A DNA stretch of 31,511 nt from CAVQOB01 sp963714325 (GCA_963714325.1 CAVQOB010000005.1:1-31511); one strand, 5' to 3'. Positions 15,044 through 22,953 are shown, counted from the first letter of the stretch. The notes: generated by a model from the sequence alone, not told the origin. Made by a program: numbers and translations.

Positions 15044-16131
15044 GTCGCCGTTACCTTGCGCAAGAGCTTGGCCATCGCGGGCTCAGCGCCGATCGCGCCC
15101 CATTTCTCCACCATCCCCGTCAACAGGATCAATTGGTGCTCGTGCGACAGACTGGCGAGGAAGCGATTGACTGTCTTCGGCGGCAGTAGATCAGCGCGGC
15201 CATCCCTGACAAATTGCCGGATGCAGTCGAGAATGAACCAGCGCGCCGAGTTGCCGGTCGGTAGCAGCTTGGGATTGCGGATATAGGCCTCAAGCGGCTG
15301 CACCGGACCGCTGCTCTCTTCGGCCAGCGCACAGAACACCGCCGCGTCCTCCGGCGATAACCGCCCGAATGCGAGCGCACGGCGTGTTTCGTTGCTGAGC
15401 AATCCCGCCTTCTCGGCCATGTCGAAGGCGCGCGACAGATGTGACCACGAGCGTGGCGTCGAGAACGGTACGGGTTCGGCCGGCACCTGTCGCATCAACG
15501 CGTCCGGTACGGTGGTGATGAAGTTGCGGATGTCGCGGCGAATGCCACTGCGCTGTGCCCACGCCAGCCACTCGTCGACGTCGTGGCGAATTTGCAGAAC
15601 GGTGACGCGGTTGACCAGCGCCGAACTCATAGCGCGGACGAGGGCACGGTCCTGCAGCCGGTTGCCGGCCGAGACGACCCAAGTGCCTTTGGGCAGCGAA
15701 TGCTCGCCGAGACGGCGCTCGAGCAACAGCGAATAGAACGCCTTCTGTACGTCCGGCGCGCAGGCCGGCAACTCGTCGAGGAACAGGCAGAACGGCTCCG
15801 GACGTTCCGGCAACAGGATCCGCGGCGGGCAGAAAACGCTGCGCTCGCCGACGATGCGCGGCACGCCGCTGACATCCTCCGGCGCGATCTGCGTGCCGAG
15901 CAGCGAGCGGCAAGCCAAGCCTGCTTCCTGCGCCGCCTCGTAGACCATCTCGGACTTGCCGATGCCGGGTGCTGAGAGCAGCAGAAAGCTTTGCTCATGC
16001 GCCATGCACTGAATGAGCTTCTTGGCCTGTCTGAGGGTGACGACCTCGTTGAATGCGGCGGTATTGCCTTGCACGTGTGCTCTCCAACCCAATCGGCCCG
16101 AAGCGGGCGCGCGCGGAAAGTGTGCGGCCAA
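15040..16131 (-). CDS. MoxR-like AAA+ ATPase
   Basis: A 363-residue AAA+ protein; a GTG at 16072-16074 (VQGNTAAF) would give a shorter 344-residue alternative lacking the odd N-terminus. Walker A reads SAPGIGKS at 53-60 (first Gly replaced by Ser), Walker B FCLFLDE at 114-120, sensor 1 VVSAGNR with Asn157, and an arginine-finger candidate SSALVNR at 169-175. The last 150 residues are helical and unassigned. MoxR ATPases work with VWA proteins as chaperone-like machines that mature or remodel complexes; the VWA partner is the next gene with a 4-bp overlap. It is the first gene of the trio. Confidence 0.87.
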   Translation of the reverse strand: MAAHFPRAPASGRLGWRAHVQGNTAAFNEVVTLRQAKKLIQCMAHEQSFLLLSAPGIGKSEMVYEAAQEAGLACRSLLGTQIAPEDVSGVPRIVGERSVFCPPRILLPERPEPFCLFLDELPACAPDVQKAFYSLLLERRLGEHSLPKGTWVVSAGNRLQDRALVRAMSSALVNRVTVLQIRHDVDEWLAWAQRSGIRRDIRNFITTVPDALMRQVPAEPVPFSTPRSWSHLSRAFDMAEKAGLLSNETRRALAFGRLSPEDAAVFCALAEESSGPVQPLEAYIRNPKLLPTGNSARWFILDCIRQFVRDGRADLLPPKTVNRFLASLSHEHQLILLTGMVEKWGAIGAEPAMAKLLRKVTAT

Positions 16132-16387
16132 GGGCGTCGCGCAACCAGTGAAGTCGGCAGCGAAACATTTACACGGGAGATGCGGATCGTTCGATCATTG
16201 TTCACGGGGGCGGGCGTCGGCAGGCGTTTTGCTCAAGCCAATTGGAGACGGTGTGCTTGCGTGGATAGCGATTTCGTTGACAACGTAACGGTCCGCTGGC
16301 CGCATCTCTCAGTGCGGCGCGTCGAATTCAGCGACTGTCCAGCAGTCCCCGGTAGGCTGCCGTTTCATAGACTCTTGATTGTGGGAC
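16132..16387. other. Intergenic region upstream of AAA-VWA-LCCL operon
   Basis: 256 bases without a gene. It must carry the promoter for the leftward AAA+ operon and the end of the peptidase transcript. No clear -35/-10 pair, operator palindrome or T-run terminator could be picked out. Confidence 0.3.
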
Positions 16388-17125
16388 TTAGGGCAGCTGA
16401 CGGCGACCTCTGGCGACATCGTCAAGCGCGGCGAGCAGCCCCGCCTTACCGCCATTCGCTTCCATCCAGTGGAGCACGCGGCACGCGGCGTCCGCATAGA
16501 TCATCGGCGATTTTCCAGCCAGCGGCCCCCACTGGAACGGGCTGACGGGAAGGACGTCGGTTGTGGTTCTCATGCAGCGTACCACCGCCGACGCGCCCGG
16601 ATTGAGGTAGCGGGCATCATCCGATACAAGTACCGCCAATCCCTCATCGAACCACGCAGGGACAGCGCCCTGCATCTGATTGAGTACGCCGACTTTGGCA
16701 TGCACCTGCACATGCGTGAATTCATGCGCAACAATGGTGCGATCCAAGCCGCGCGGCGAAAGGCGCAGGACGCTGCCGCCGGGAAAGCTGTAGGTGATAG
16801 CCCTTGCGCCTCTACCGCCAATCCGCTTGTCACAGTGATCGGTAGCGCAGGCGAGGATGGTGGGTCGGCGATCCAGCGAGCCAAAGAAGGCAGCAACAGA
16901 CACCTGCGCCTGGTCGATCGACGACAGCAATGCTTGGCGCTGGTCGGCCGGCATTTCGGCGTCGACGAGGAGACGATCGTTCAGTCGATCGAAGCCGTAG
17001 CAGCTTGGACAAACAACAGCCGCGAGCGCTGGCCAAGTTGTCGCCACCGCCGCGACCAATCCCACAACAGCGATTGCAATTGCTCCGGCGAACAGTCTCA
17101 GTACACGCGCTCGGTCCATAACCAT
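16388..17125 (-). CDS. Membrane-anchored HEFTH (gluzincin-like) metallopeptidase
   Basis: A 245-residue protein. Residues 8-35 form a signal/anchor helix (LRLFAGAIAIAVVGLVAAVA), so the rest is probably periplasmic. The active site is visible: AHEFTHVQVH with His134, Glu135 and His138, and downstream WFDEGLAVLVSDD with Glu161, the spacing of peptidase-MA/M1-like gluzincins. Cysteines at 39, 42, 93 and 98 could form disulfides. It sits 256 bases from the AAA+ operon, same strand, so co-regulation is possible but not coupled. No specific substrate can be given. Confidence 0.75.
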   Translation of the reverse strand: MVMDRARVLRLFAGAIAIAVVGLVAAVATTWPALAAVVCPSCYGFDRLNDRLLVDAEMPADQRQALLSSIDQAQVSVAAFFGSLDRRPTILACATDHCDKRIGGRGARAITYSFPGGSVLRLSPRGLDRTIVAHEFTHVQVHAKVGVLNQMQGAVPAWFDEGLAVLVSDDARYLNPGASAVVRCMRTTTDVLPVSPFQWGPLAGKSPMIYADAACRVLHWMEANGGKAGLLAALDDVARGRRQLP

Positions 17126-17345
17126 TGGTTTCTTTTTCTCCCAATCGGGTCACAGCTTAGTTGGGACCAATGACAGCAAGAAGGCGAGCAGGGCACCCGC
17201 ACCGAATGTCCATGTCTCGATCGCGCACAAGCATAGGTTCGAGTGGCTTCGGCAGTATTGCCGGGATGGTCAAGACGAATGGACATTGGATGCCAAATGC
17301 TTGCGCCACAAGCGTTGATGCTTGCCATCCCAACCGACTAGGCGA
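17126..17345. other. Intergenic stretch, no feature recognised
   Basis: 220 bases between the DUF2783 gene and the peptidase gene. Both neighbours read leftward. No repeat, terminator or small gene could be supported. Confidence 0.3.
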
Positions 17346-17570
17346 CTATGGCTTCGGCGTCGTGCGCTCGGGCGCCCGCCCAAGCCCAATCGCCTGCTCC
17401 AGCACCTCCTGATCGCCGATGTGGTTGGCGAGGATCAGCAGCAGGCGGGCGTTGAGCGCGGCGCTCTCTGACTCGCTCAATCCCCGATGCGCTTCGACGA
17501 GCGCGCGGAACGCGGCATCGGGATTGGCGAAGCGGGATTGGGTGTCGAGCGGGCGCATGTCTGAACTCAT
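17346..17570 (-). CDS. DUF2783-family small protein
   Basis: A 74-residue helical protein (DAAFRALVEAHRGLSESESAALNARLLLILANHIGD, central part) matching the DUF2783 pattern. Members are commonly encoded right after FAD-dependent aromatic hydroxylases, as here: its start overlaps the hydroxylase stop by 4 bp. It may be an accessory or stability partner of the hydroxylase. No biochemical function is known to me. Confidence 0.75.
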   Translation of the reverse strand: MSSDMRPLDTQSRFANPDAAFRALVEAHRGLSESESAALNARLLLILANHIGDQEVLEQAIGLGRAPERTTPKP

Positions 17571-19177
17571 GTTTGACCTCGGGCCTTGGCGAGGGCGGCA
17601 GCGAGTTTGGCCGGCGTCACCGATTTGAACCGCGCGGCGACGTGCGTATCGGGTCGCACCAGATACGCCGAACCCGGCTGCGCATCGTAGCGTGCAGCGA
17701 ACAATGCCTCCGCATCGCGGAACGCACCGTCCTCGCCGATTGCCAGCAACGACACGCCAGCCGGGATCGCGTCGAGGGACGCCGGTGCGCGCACCAGCAG
17801 CGTGAAGCCTTGGCCGAGCGCTTCCGACAGATAGCAGGAGCGCCCGTTTCTATCGGCCAAGGGGACATCGGGGGCGGGCGTACCAGGAGCCGCGCCGCCG
17901 GCCCAGTCCTCGCTATCTCCTGTCGAGAGCGGGCTCGCAGCATAAGCACTCGCTGTCGACAGCCGTCCGGGATTGATCATCCGCTTGGCGAAGTCGGCCT
18001 TCGGCGCCAAGGCGAGTGTCGCGTCGCGCAGCACTTTCTCCGCCGGCGATTGCGGCGCAATGAAATCCGTTGAGCGGGTGGAGTGGGCGATGTTCTCGTC
18101 CGCCGCCGCGACGCGTTCGGCATTGTAACTCTCGATCAGCGTTGCGGGACTTGCGCCGTCCAGCACTGCGGCGAGTTTCCACGCGAGGTTCTCCGCGTCC
18201 TGGATGCCGGAGTTGGCGCCGCGCGCGCCGAACGGCGACACTTGATGAGCACTATCGCCGGCAAACACCACGCGGCCATGCACAAAGCGCTCGATCCGCC
18301 GGCACTGAAAGCGATAGATCGACACCCATTCCAGTTCGAAATTCTTGTGCCCCAGCATCTTCTCGATGCGCGGGCGAACGATCTCGGGCCGCCTCTCGTG
18401 TTCGGCATCGGCGGTTGGCGAGAGCTGCATGTCGATCCGCCAGATATCGTCGGGCTGTTTGTGCAGCAGTGTCGATTGCCCGTCATGGAAGGGCGGCTCG
18501 AACCAGAACCAGCGCTCGGTTGGAAACGCCGCCGTCATCTTCACGTCTGCGATCAGGAACTGTTCCTCGAACTGCTCGCCCGCAAAATCGAGTCGGAGCA
18601 TCGCGCGCGACGGCGAGCGGGCGCCGTCGCAGGCGACCACCCAATCGGCATCGATGGTGTAGGGGCCCTCCGGCGTCTCGATCGTCACGCCCACATGCGT
18701 CGCGTGCGGTTCAAGCGCCGTCACCTGGTTGCGCCAGCGCAGATCGACCCGTCCCGTGGCTAACACGCGATCGACGAGGAATTTCTCGACATAGAATTGC
18801 TGGATGTTGATGAACGCCGGCATCTTGTGGCCGGGCTCGGGAAGGAGATCGAAGGTGTACAACTCTGCGTCGCGATGAAACACGCGCCCCTTTTGCCACT
18901 CCACACCTTTGTCGAGGGCGGGCTTGGCCATGCCGAGGCGATCGAACACTTCCAGCGTGCGCTTGGCGAAGCAGATCGCACGCGAGCCGTCGCCGATTCG
19001 ATCACTGTCATCCAGCACGATGGGTTTGAGCCCGCGCTGAGCCAGATCAATCGCCAGCGCCAACCCGACCGGCCCAGCGCCGATGATGACGACCGGATGC
19101 CGCGCGGTTTTCCCCACCGCCTGGTCCGCTGAACTGCGATAGGCATACTGCGCGAAGGGTTTGTGGGGGGTGGTCAT
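17567..19177 (-). CDS. FAD-dependent aromatic hydroxylase (MhpA/PheA-like)
   Basis: A 536-residue group A flavoprotein monooxygenase. I start it at the ATG complement of 19175-19177 (MTTPHKPFAQ), because this start is conserved in the duplicated fragment at 19500-19664 and gives a 4-bp ATGA overlap with the gene before it. The frame is open nine codons further (19204). Motifs: GAGPVG for FAD (VVIIGAGPVGLALAIDLA), the DG motif CDGARSPSR, and GDSAHQVSPFGARGANSGIQDAENL that binds the flavin. A thioredoxin-like C-terminal segment is consistent with MhpA/phenol-hydroxylase relatives. It would hydroxylate a phenolic acid using NAD(P)H and O2 in the leftward catabolic cluster with the FAH-family and VOC proteins. 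Substrate unknown. Confidence 0.88.
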   Translation of the reverse strand: MTTPHKPFAQYAYRSSADQAVGKTARHPVVIIGAGPVGLALAIDLAQRGLKPIVLDDSDRIGDGSRAICFAKRTLEVFDRLGMAKPALDKGVEWQKGRVFHRDAELYTFDLLPEPGHKMPAFINIQQFYVEKFLVDRVLATGRVDLRWRNQVTALEPHATHVGVTIETPEGPYTIDADWVVACDGARSPSRAMLRLDFAGEQFEEQFLIADVKMTAAFPTERWFWFEPPFHDGQSTLLHKQPDDIWRIDMQLSPTADAEHERRPEIVRPRIEKMLGHKNFELEWVSIYRFQCRRIERFVHGRVVFAGDSAHQVSPFGARGANSGIQDAENLAWKLAAVLDGASPATLIESYNAERVAAADENIAHSTRSTDFIAPQSPAEKVLRDATLALAPKADFAKRMINPGRLSTASAYAASPLSTGDSEDWAGGAAPGTPAPDVPLADRNGRSCYLSEALGQGFTLLVRAPASLDAIPAGVSLLAIGEDGAFRDAEALFAARYDAQPGSAYLVRPDTHVAARFKSVTPAKLAAALAKARGQT

Positions 19178-19503
19178 GGTGATGTTGCTCGCCGCGCCAG
19201 CCACAACACGACCGCGATGCTGAAGGCGGCGACGGTGATTGCGCCGAGCATTTGCCTGTTGGCGCGTTGGTAGTCGGGACCGAGGCCTTGGCGCTCGCAG
19301 AACGCTTTCAATTCATCGCCGCCCGGCGCCATCGGCATGCCCATCTTGTTGAGGAACTCGGTGGCCGCCCCAAGTGCTGCCGTCGGCGCGTCCGGTGGCT
19401 CGCGTTCGAGCCTGATCGTGTCGAGCCGTTGCATCGCCTTCGAGGCGCGCGCATAGACGAGCGCCGCAATCAGGAACACGACGAGGAGAATGAGTGAAGT
19501 CAT
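19174..19503 (-). CDS. Small two-helix membrane protein, unknown function
   Basis: A 109-residue protein with a hydrophobic N-terminal helix (LILLVVFLIAALVYA) and a C-terminal one (AITVAAFSIAVVLWLA), linked by about 60 polar residues. It overlaps the hydroxylase start by 4 bp (19174-19177) and the hydroxylase-fragment stop by 4 bp (19500-19503). The location inside the catabolic operon suggests an accessory role, but I recognise no family. Confidence 0.6.
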   Translation of the reverse strand: MTSLILLVVFLIAALVYARASKAMQRLDTIRLEREPPDAPTAALGAATEFLNKMGMPMAPGGDELKAFCERQGLGPDYQRANRQMLGAITVAAFSIAVVLWLARRATSP

Positions 19504-19664
19504 GTCGCCCTCCGGGGCTTGATGACAGAACAGTTCGTCGGCAGCGCCAACCCCACCGGCCTCGCGCCGATAATGACAACCCGATGCCGCGCCGTTTTCC
19601 CCGCCGCCTGATCCGCCGAGCGGCGATAGGCAAATTGCGCGAAGGGTTTGTGGGGAATGGTCAT
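19500..19664 (-). pseudogene. Truncated duplicate of the hydroxylase N-terminus
   Basis: MTIPHKPFAQFAYRRSADQA and the following GKTARHRVVIIGARPVGLAL repeat the first about 40 residues of the hydroxylase at 17567-19177, 487 bases upstream. The similarity then stops and the frame ends at 19500. The second Gly of the FAD motif is lost (GARPVG), so the fragment cannot bind FAD normally. DNA similarity runs from about 19540 to 19667 against 19055 to 19180. This is a remnant of a tandem duplication with the small membrane gene between. Confidence 0.85.
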
Positions 19665-19702
19665 GGCCGCATGATTCCGCACGCGCGCGCCGAGCGCAAG
19701 GG

Positions 19703-19856
19703 CGTAGGTTGGGTTAGCACTGCCTCAACGTCTGTTGTTTGCGGTGTGGTCTAATCCGCGCGTAACCCAATGACTGGAGTGAAGTCCATGTTGGGTTACG
19801 CGCGCGGACCAGCGGGACAATGCGGCATGATCAAGGGCGCGCTAACCCAACCTACG
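19703..19856. repeat. Nested palindromic repeat element
   Basis: Outer arms CGTAGGTTGGGTTAGC (19703-19718) and GCTAACCCAACCTACG (19841-19856) are perfect complements. Inside lie GCGCGTAACCCAA (19758-19770) and TTGGGTTACGCGC (19791-19803), also perfect. GTAGGTTGGGTTA-type units recur in Hyphomicrobiales genomes as dispersed REP-like elements. This one lies after the stop of the Imm53 gene. Confidence 0.8.
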
Positions 19857-19860
19857 AAGG

Positions 19861-20184
19861 CTATGTGGCATCGTTCTCCGCCCAATCGAGAAAAATCTCG
19901 ATCATGCGTGAGAGATTGTGCGGTCCGCCGGCAGCGCTGAACTTGGGTTGACGCTTATCCGCGTGATCAATCCAGCACTGGTACCAGTCATCTTCGTCAG
20001 ACGTCGATTGAAACTCAATGCGCTCGAAGGTGCGTGTTTCCAATGGCGTGGCTTTGATGTCGATCGTCAGTCTCCAACCCGGGTTATCAAGGGTCTTCAA
20101 ACTCACGCCATAAGCATGTTCCCATTCACCATTGCACTGGCTCTTGTACCAAGCCTGCAGTCGCGAAAGGTGATCTACGGGCAT
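19861..20184 (-). CDS. Imm53-like immunity protein, orphan
   Basis: A 107-residue acidic protein. The pattern LQAWYKSQCNGEWEHAYG, then VSLKTLDNPGWRLTIDIKAT, and DWYQCWID matches immunity protein 53, known as a putative antitoxin against polymorphic toxins. It starts 3 bases after the MBL gene stop and so is co-transcribed with catabolic genes; no toxin gene is visible nearby. It may protect against a toxin from neighbours, or be a domesticated family member with another job. The family call rests on pattern recall and should be checked with a profile. Confidence 0.65.
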   Translation of the reverse strand: MPVDHLSRLQAWYKSQCNGEWEHAYGVSLKTLDNPGWRLTIDIKATPLETRTFERIEFQSTSDEDDWYQCWIDHADKRQPKFSAAGGPHNLSRMIEIFLDWAENDAT

Positions 20185-20187
20185 TCT

Positions 20188-21144
20188 TCACCCCTGCAAG
20201 CCCGCCCACATTTCCCTGTCACGGACGTCGGTCCACACGACTGGCCAATCGATGCCGCGGGCTTCGTCGTAGGCGCGCGAGACGTTGAAGGGCAGGCAGT
20301 GTTCGTAGATCGCGTAGTTGCCGAAGGGTTTGTCCATGGCGCGGCGAACGGCGGCGAAAGTCTGTTTCAAATCTTTGTTCTGGGCGACGGCTTCCTGCGC
20401 CGTCTCGAAGGTTGCTGCAAGAAACGCGCGGGTGCCGCTGACGGCTTCGACAACTTTCTCGCGGCCGATCAATGCGTCGCCGCGACCGGGCACCAGAGCT
20501 TTGGGATGGAACGCCTGCAAGCGGTCGAGTGTCTTCGGCCAATCCGCGAAATGCGCGTCGCCGCAATAACAGGCGGATTTGTATTCGACGAGGTCGCCTG
20601 AAAACATCACACCTAAATCCGGCACCCACGCGATTGTATCGCCGGCGGTATGTCCGCGCCCCAAATGGATGATGTCGACGCGACGTTTTCCGAGCCAAAA
20701 CGTCAACCGGTCGTTGAAGGTCAGCGTCGGCCAGGTCATGCCATCAGGCACGCTCTCGACGCCACGGAACAGGCGAGGGAACCGGCCGATCTCGCTCGCC
20801 TTGTCCTGCTCGCCGCGCTCGACGATCAACTTGCGCGTCACCTCTGACGCGATAATCTCCGACGCGTTGAACGCCGACGCGCCGAGCACGCGCACCGCGT
20901 GATAGTGCGACAGTAGCACATACTTGATCGGCTTGTCCGTCACCCTGGCGACGCGGGCGATCACATCCTTGGCCATCAGCGGCGTCGCCTGCGCGTCGAT
21001 CACCATGCAACACTCGTCGCCGACGATGACGCCAGTGTTGGGATCGCCCTCGGCGGTGTAGGCGTAGAGCCCTTGCCCAAGTTTCGAGAACGATATGGTC
21101 TTCTCGGCGTTATCGCCGGTCGAGGCGAATTTAGGCGTCGTCAT
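20188..21144 (-). CDS. MBL-fold hydrolase-like protein with altered metal motif
   Basis: A 318-residue metallo-beta-lactamase-fold protein. The first motif reads LSHYHAVRVLG: His80 and His82 are kept, but the Asp-His of the HxHxDH motif is replaced by Val-Arg. GRGHTAGDT (His166), MFSGDLV (Asp185) and a further His199 are kept. One metal site may be retained and the second lost, so hydrolase activity may be changed. The same HYHAVRVLG form is seen by me in orthologous-looking proteins of aromatic-degradation clusters, suggesting it is fixed rather than damaged. It precedes the Imm53 gene by 3 bases and lies in the leftward cluster. Confidence 0.8.
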   Translation of the reverse strand: MTTPKFASTGDNAEKTISFSKLGQGLYAYTAEGDPNTGVIVGDECCMVIDAQATPLMAKDVIARVARVTDKPIKYVLLSHYHAVRVLGASAFNASEIIASEVTRKLIVERGEQDKASEIGRFPRLFRGVESVPDGMTWPTLTFNDRLTFWLGKRRVDIIHLGRGHTAGDTIAWVPDLGVMFSGDLVEYKSACYCGDAHFADWPKTLDRLQAFHPKALVPGRGDALIGREKVVEAVSGTRAFLAATFETAQEAVAQNKDLKQTFAAVRRAMDKPFGNYAIYEHCLPFNVSRAYDEARGIDWPVVWTDVRDREMWAGLQG

Positions 21145-21175
21145 AGGGTCTCTCCTGCAGTCACAAAGCTTGGCC

Positions 21176-21472
21176 TCAGTCTTTCGCGTTGCTTTCGACG
21201 CGTTGGCGCGCCGGCACCGACGACCAGCCCAGCATGGCGAGGAAGCAACCGAGCGTCACCAGGAACGCCGCAAATTCGTGGCTATCGAAACTCGTCACCG
21301 CCGGTGAACCGATCAACCGCAGCGACAACGATGCGGCGGCGATAGTGACGCCACCGGCCAGCACCGGCAGCAGCGGCCAGTTGCGCCGCCCGGCAAAGCG
21401 GCCATAGAGCCAACCAACACCGGCCACCAGCAGCAACGCCACACCCATCAGGACGACATCAGGAAACTGCAT
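21176..21472 (-). CDS. Small membrane protein, unknown function
   Basis: A 98-residue protein with three hydrophobic segments (VVLMGVALLLVAGVGWLYG; LLPVLAGGVTIAAASLSL; FAAFLVTLGCFLAMLGW). It has short spacing (31 bases) before the MBL gene and lies 57 bases after the VOC gene, all leftward. I recognise no family. Codon use matches its neighbours, so it is likely a real gene. Confidence 0.55.
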   Translation of the reverse strand: MQFPDVVLMGVALLLVAGVGWLYGRFAGRRNWPLLPVLAGGVTIAAASLSLRLIGSPAVTSFDSHEFAAFLVTLGCFLAMLGWSSVPARQRVESNAKD

Positions 21473-21529
21473 GCAGACTCTCTTTGGCTCGAGATAATGT
21501 TTGCGTCGTCGTCGTTACGAGGTGCGCTG

Positions 21530-21910
21530 TCACTCCTCCGCAATCAACTCCAACCGATTGCCGAACGGATCGTGCGTGAAGAACCGCCGCACGTGCGGCA
21601 GGGTGCGATCCCACGTCACTGGATGACCGGCCGAATGCAGATGCGCCGCGAACTGGTCGATCGCTACAACGCGAAACGCCGGATGCGCTTTCTTCGCCGC
21701 GTGAAACTCCTGATCGACGCCGATATGCACGTTGACCGCACCGTTCGTGAACCAGCACCCGCCACGCGCTTTCAAAGCCTCGGGCTTCTCGATTTCGCGC
21801 AATCCCAGCAGCAAACTGTAAAACCCGCGCGCCTTGCCCTCCTCGCCCTGGGGCATGGCGAGCTGTACGTGATCGAGCGCGACCAGAGCAGGGCGTGGGG
21901 GAGTGGTCAT
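21530..21910 (-). CDS. VOC-family (glyoxalase/extradiol-dioxygenase fold) protein
   Basis: A 126-residue single-VOC-module protein: LVALDHVQLAMPQGEEGKAR at the start with the first metal-ligand His, NVHIGVDQEF in the middle, and FFTHDPFGNRLELIAEE at the end, where the last Glu is the usual metal ligand. It overlaps the FAH-family gene by 4 bp (21907-21910). Members include lactoylglutathione-lyase-like and dioxygenase-like enzymes; here it probably acts on an intermediate of the same pathway. Confidence 0.85.
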   Translation of the reverse strand: MTTPPRPALVALDHVQLAMPQGEEGKARGFYSLLLGLREIEKPEALKARGGCWFTNGAVNVHIGVDQEFHAAKKAHPAFRVVAIDQFAAHLHSAGHPVTWDRTLPHVRRFFTHDPFGNRLELIAEE

Positions 21911-22953
21911 GGTGCCGCCTTCACAATTTGTTGCTCAATCGCGCCGAAGACCGATTGACCCTGCGCGTCCAAGATCTCCAAACGTACGCGATCTCCGAAC
22001 TTGAGGAACGGTGTCTTCGGCTTGCCCTCGATGATCGTCTCGATCGTGCGGACTTCGGCGAGACAAGTATAGCCGCGCCCACCCTGGTCGACCGCTTTGC
22101 CCGGGCCACCATCCGCACCCTTGTTCGACACCGTCCCCGATCCGATGATCGATCCGGCCGAGAGCTTGCGTGTCTTAGCTGCGTGCGAAATCAACTGGTG
22201 GAATGAAAACGTCATGTCGTCGCCGGCGTTGGGTGCGCCAAGCGGCGTGCCGTTGATACTCGCGAGCAAGGGCCGATGCAGTTTGCCATCGCGCCACGCC
22301 GAGCCCAGTTCATCCAGCGTTACCGCCACGCCGGAGAACGCTGTCGATGGCTTTGCGTGAAAGAACCCAAAGCCCTTGCCGAGTTCCGCCGGGATCAAAT
22401 TGCGCAGTGATACATCATTGACGAGCACAACCAGCCGGATGTGATCGCCTGCGTCACCCGCCGAAACGCCCATCGGCACATCTGAGGTGATCACCGCGAT
22501 TTCGCCTTCGAGATCGATGCCATAAGCTTCGTCCGCCACTACCACGTCGTCGCAGGGGCCAATCATGCTGTCAGATCCGCCCTGATACATCAGCGGATCG
22601 GTCCAGAAACTGGTGGGCATATCGGCTTGGCGCGCCTTGCGCACCAGTTCGACGTGATTGACATAGGCCGATCCGTCAGCCCATTGAAATGCGCGGGGCA
22701 GGGGGGCCATTGCTTGGCTCAGATCGAAGTCGCGGACCGGGAATGGCGCGCGGCGGCCGCCATCGGCGACCTCGTTCAATTCTGCGGCGATCCGTTGCAA
22801 TTTTGCTTCCGTGCTGTCCCAGTCATCGAGCGCCTGTTGTAGCGTCTCGAGGCCGGCGATCACATCGCAGGCGAGGGCCGCCTTCGTCAGATCGCGCGAC
22901 ACTACGGCGAGCGCCCCGTCGCGTGTGCCATTGCGCAAAGTCGCCAGTTTCAT
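21907..22953 (-). CDS. Fumarylacetoacetate hydrolase-family protein
   Basis: A 348-residue FAH-family enzyme. The metal-binding part is clear: YGIDLEGEIAVIT with the ExE pair, VNDVSLRNL, and IIGSGTVSNKG near the C-terminus. An N-terminal FAH-N-like part (MKLATLRNGTRDGALAVV) is present, as in bacterial two-domain members. These enzymes cleave C-C bonds of diketo acids or decarboxylate/hydrolyse 2-oxo-hexenedioate-type intermediates. It is the first gene of the leftward catabolic run, whose promoter must lie in 22954-23255. Confidence 0.9.
   Translation of the reverse strand: MKLATLRNGTRDGALAVVSRDLTKAALACDVIAGLETLQQALDDWDSTEAKLQRIAAELNEVADGGRRAPFPVRDFDLSQAMAPLPRAFQWADGSAYVNHVELVRKARQADMPTSFWTDPLMYQGGSDSMIGPCDDVVVADEAYGIDLEGEIAVITSDVPMGVSAGDAGDHIRLVVLVNDVSLRNLIPAELGKGFGFFHAKPSTAFSGVAVTLDELGSAWRDGKLHRPLLASINGTPLGAPNAGDDMTFSFHQLISHAAKTRKLSAGSIIGSGTVSNKGADGGPGKAVDQGGRGYTCLAEVRTIETIIEGKPKTPFLKFGDRVRLEILDAQGQSVFGAIEQQIVKAAP

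Noticed and set aside
18070..18810. Rightward frame opposite the FAD hydroxylase
   Set aside because: Arg-rich shadow frame; the minus strand carries an unambiguous flavoprotein with all motifs.
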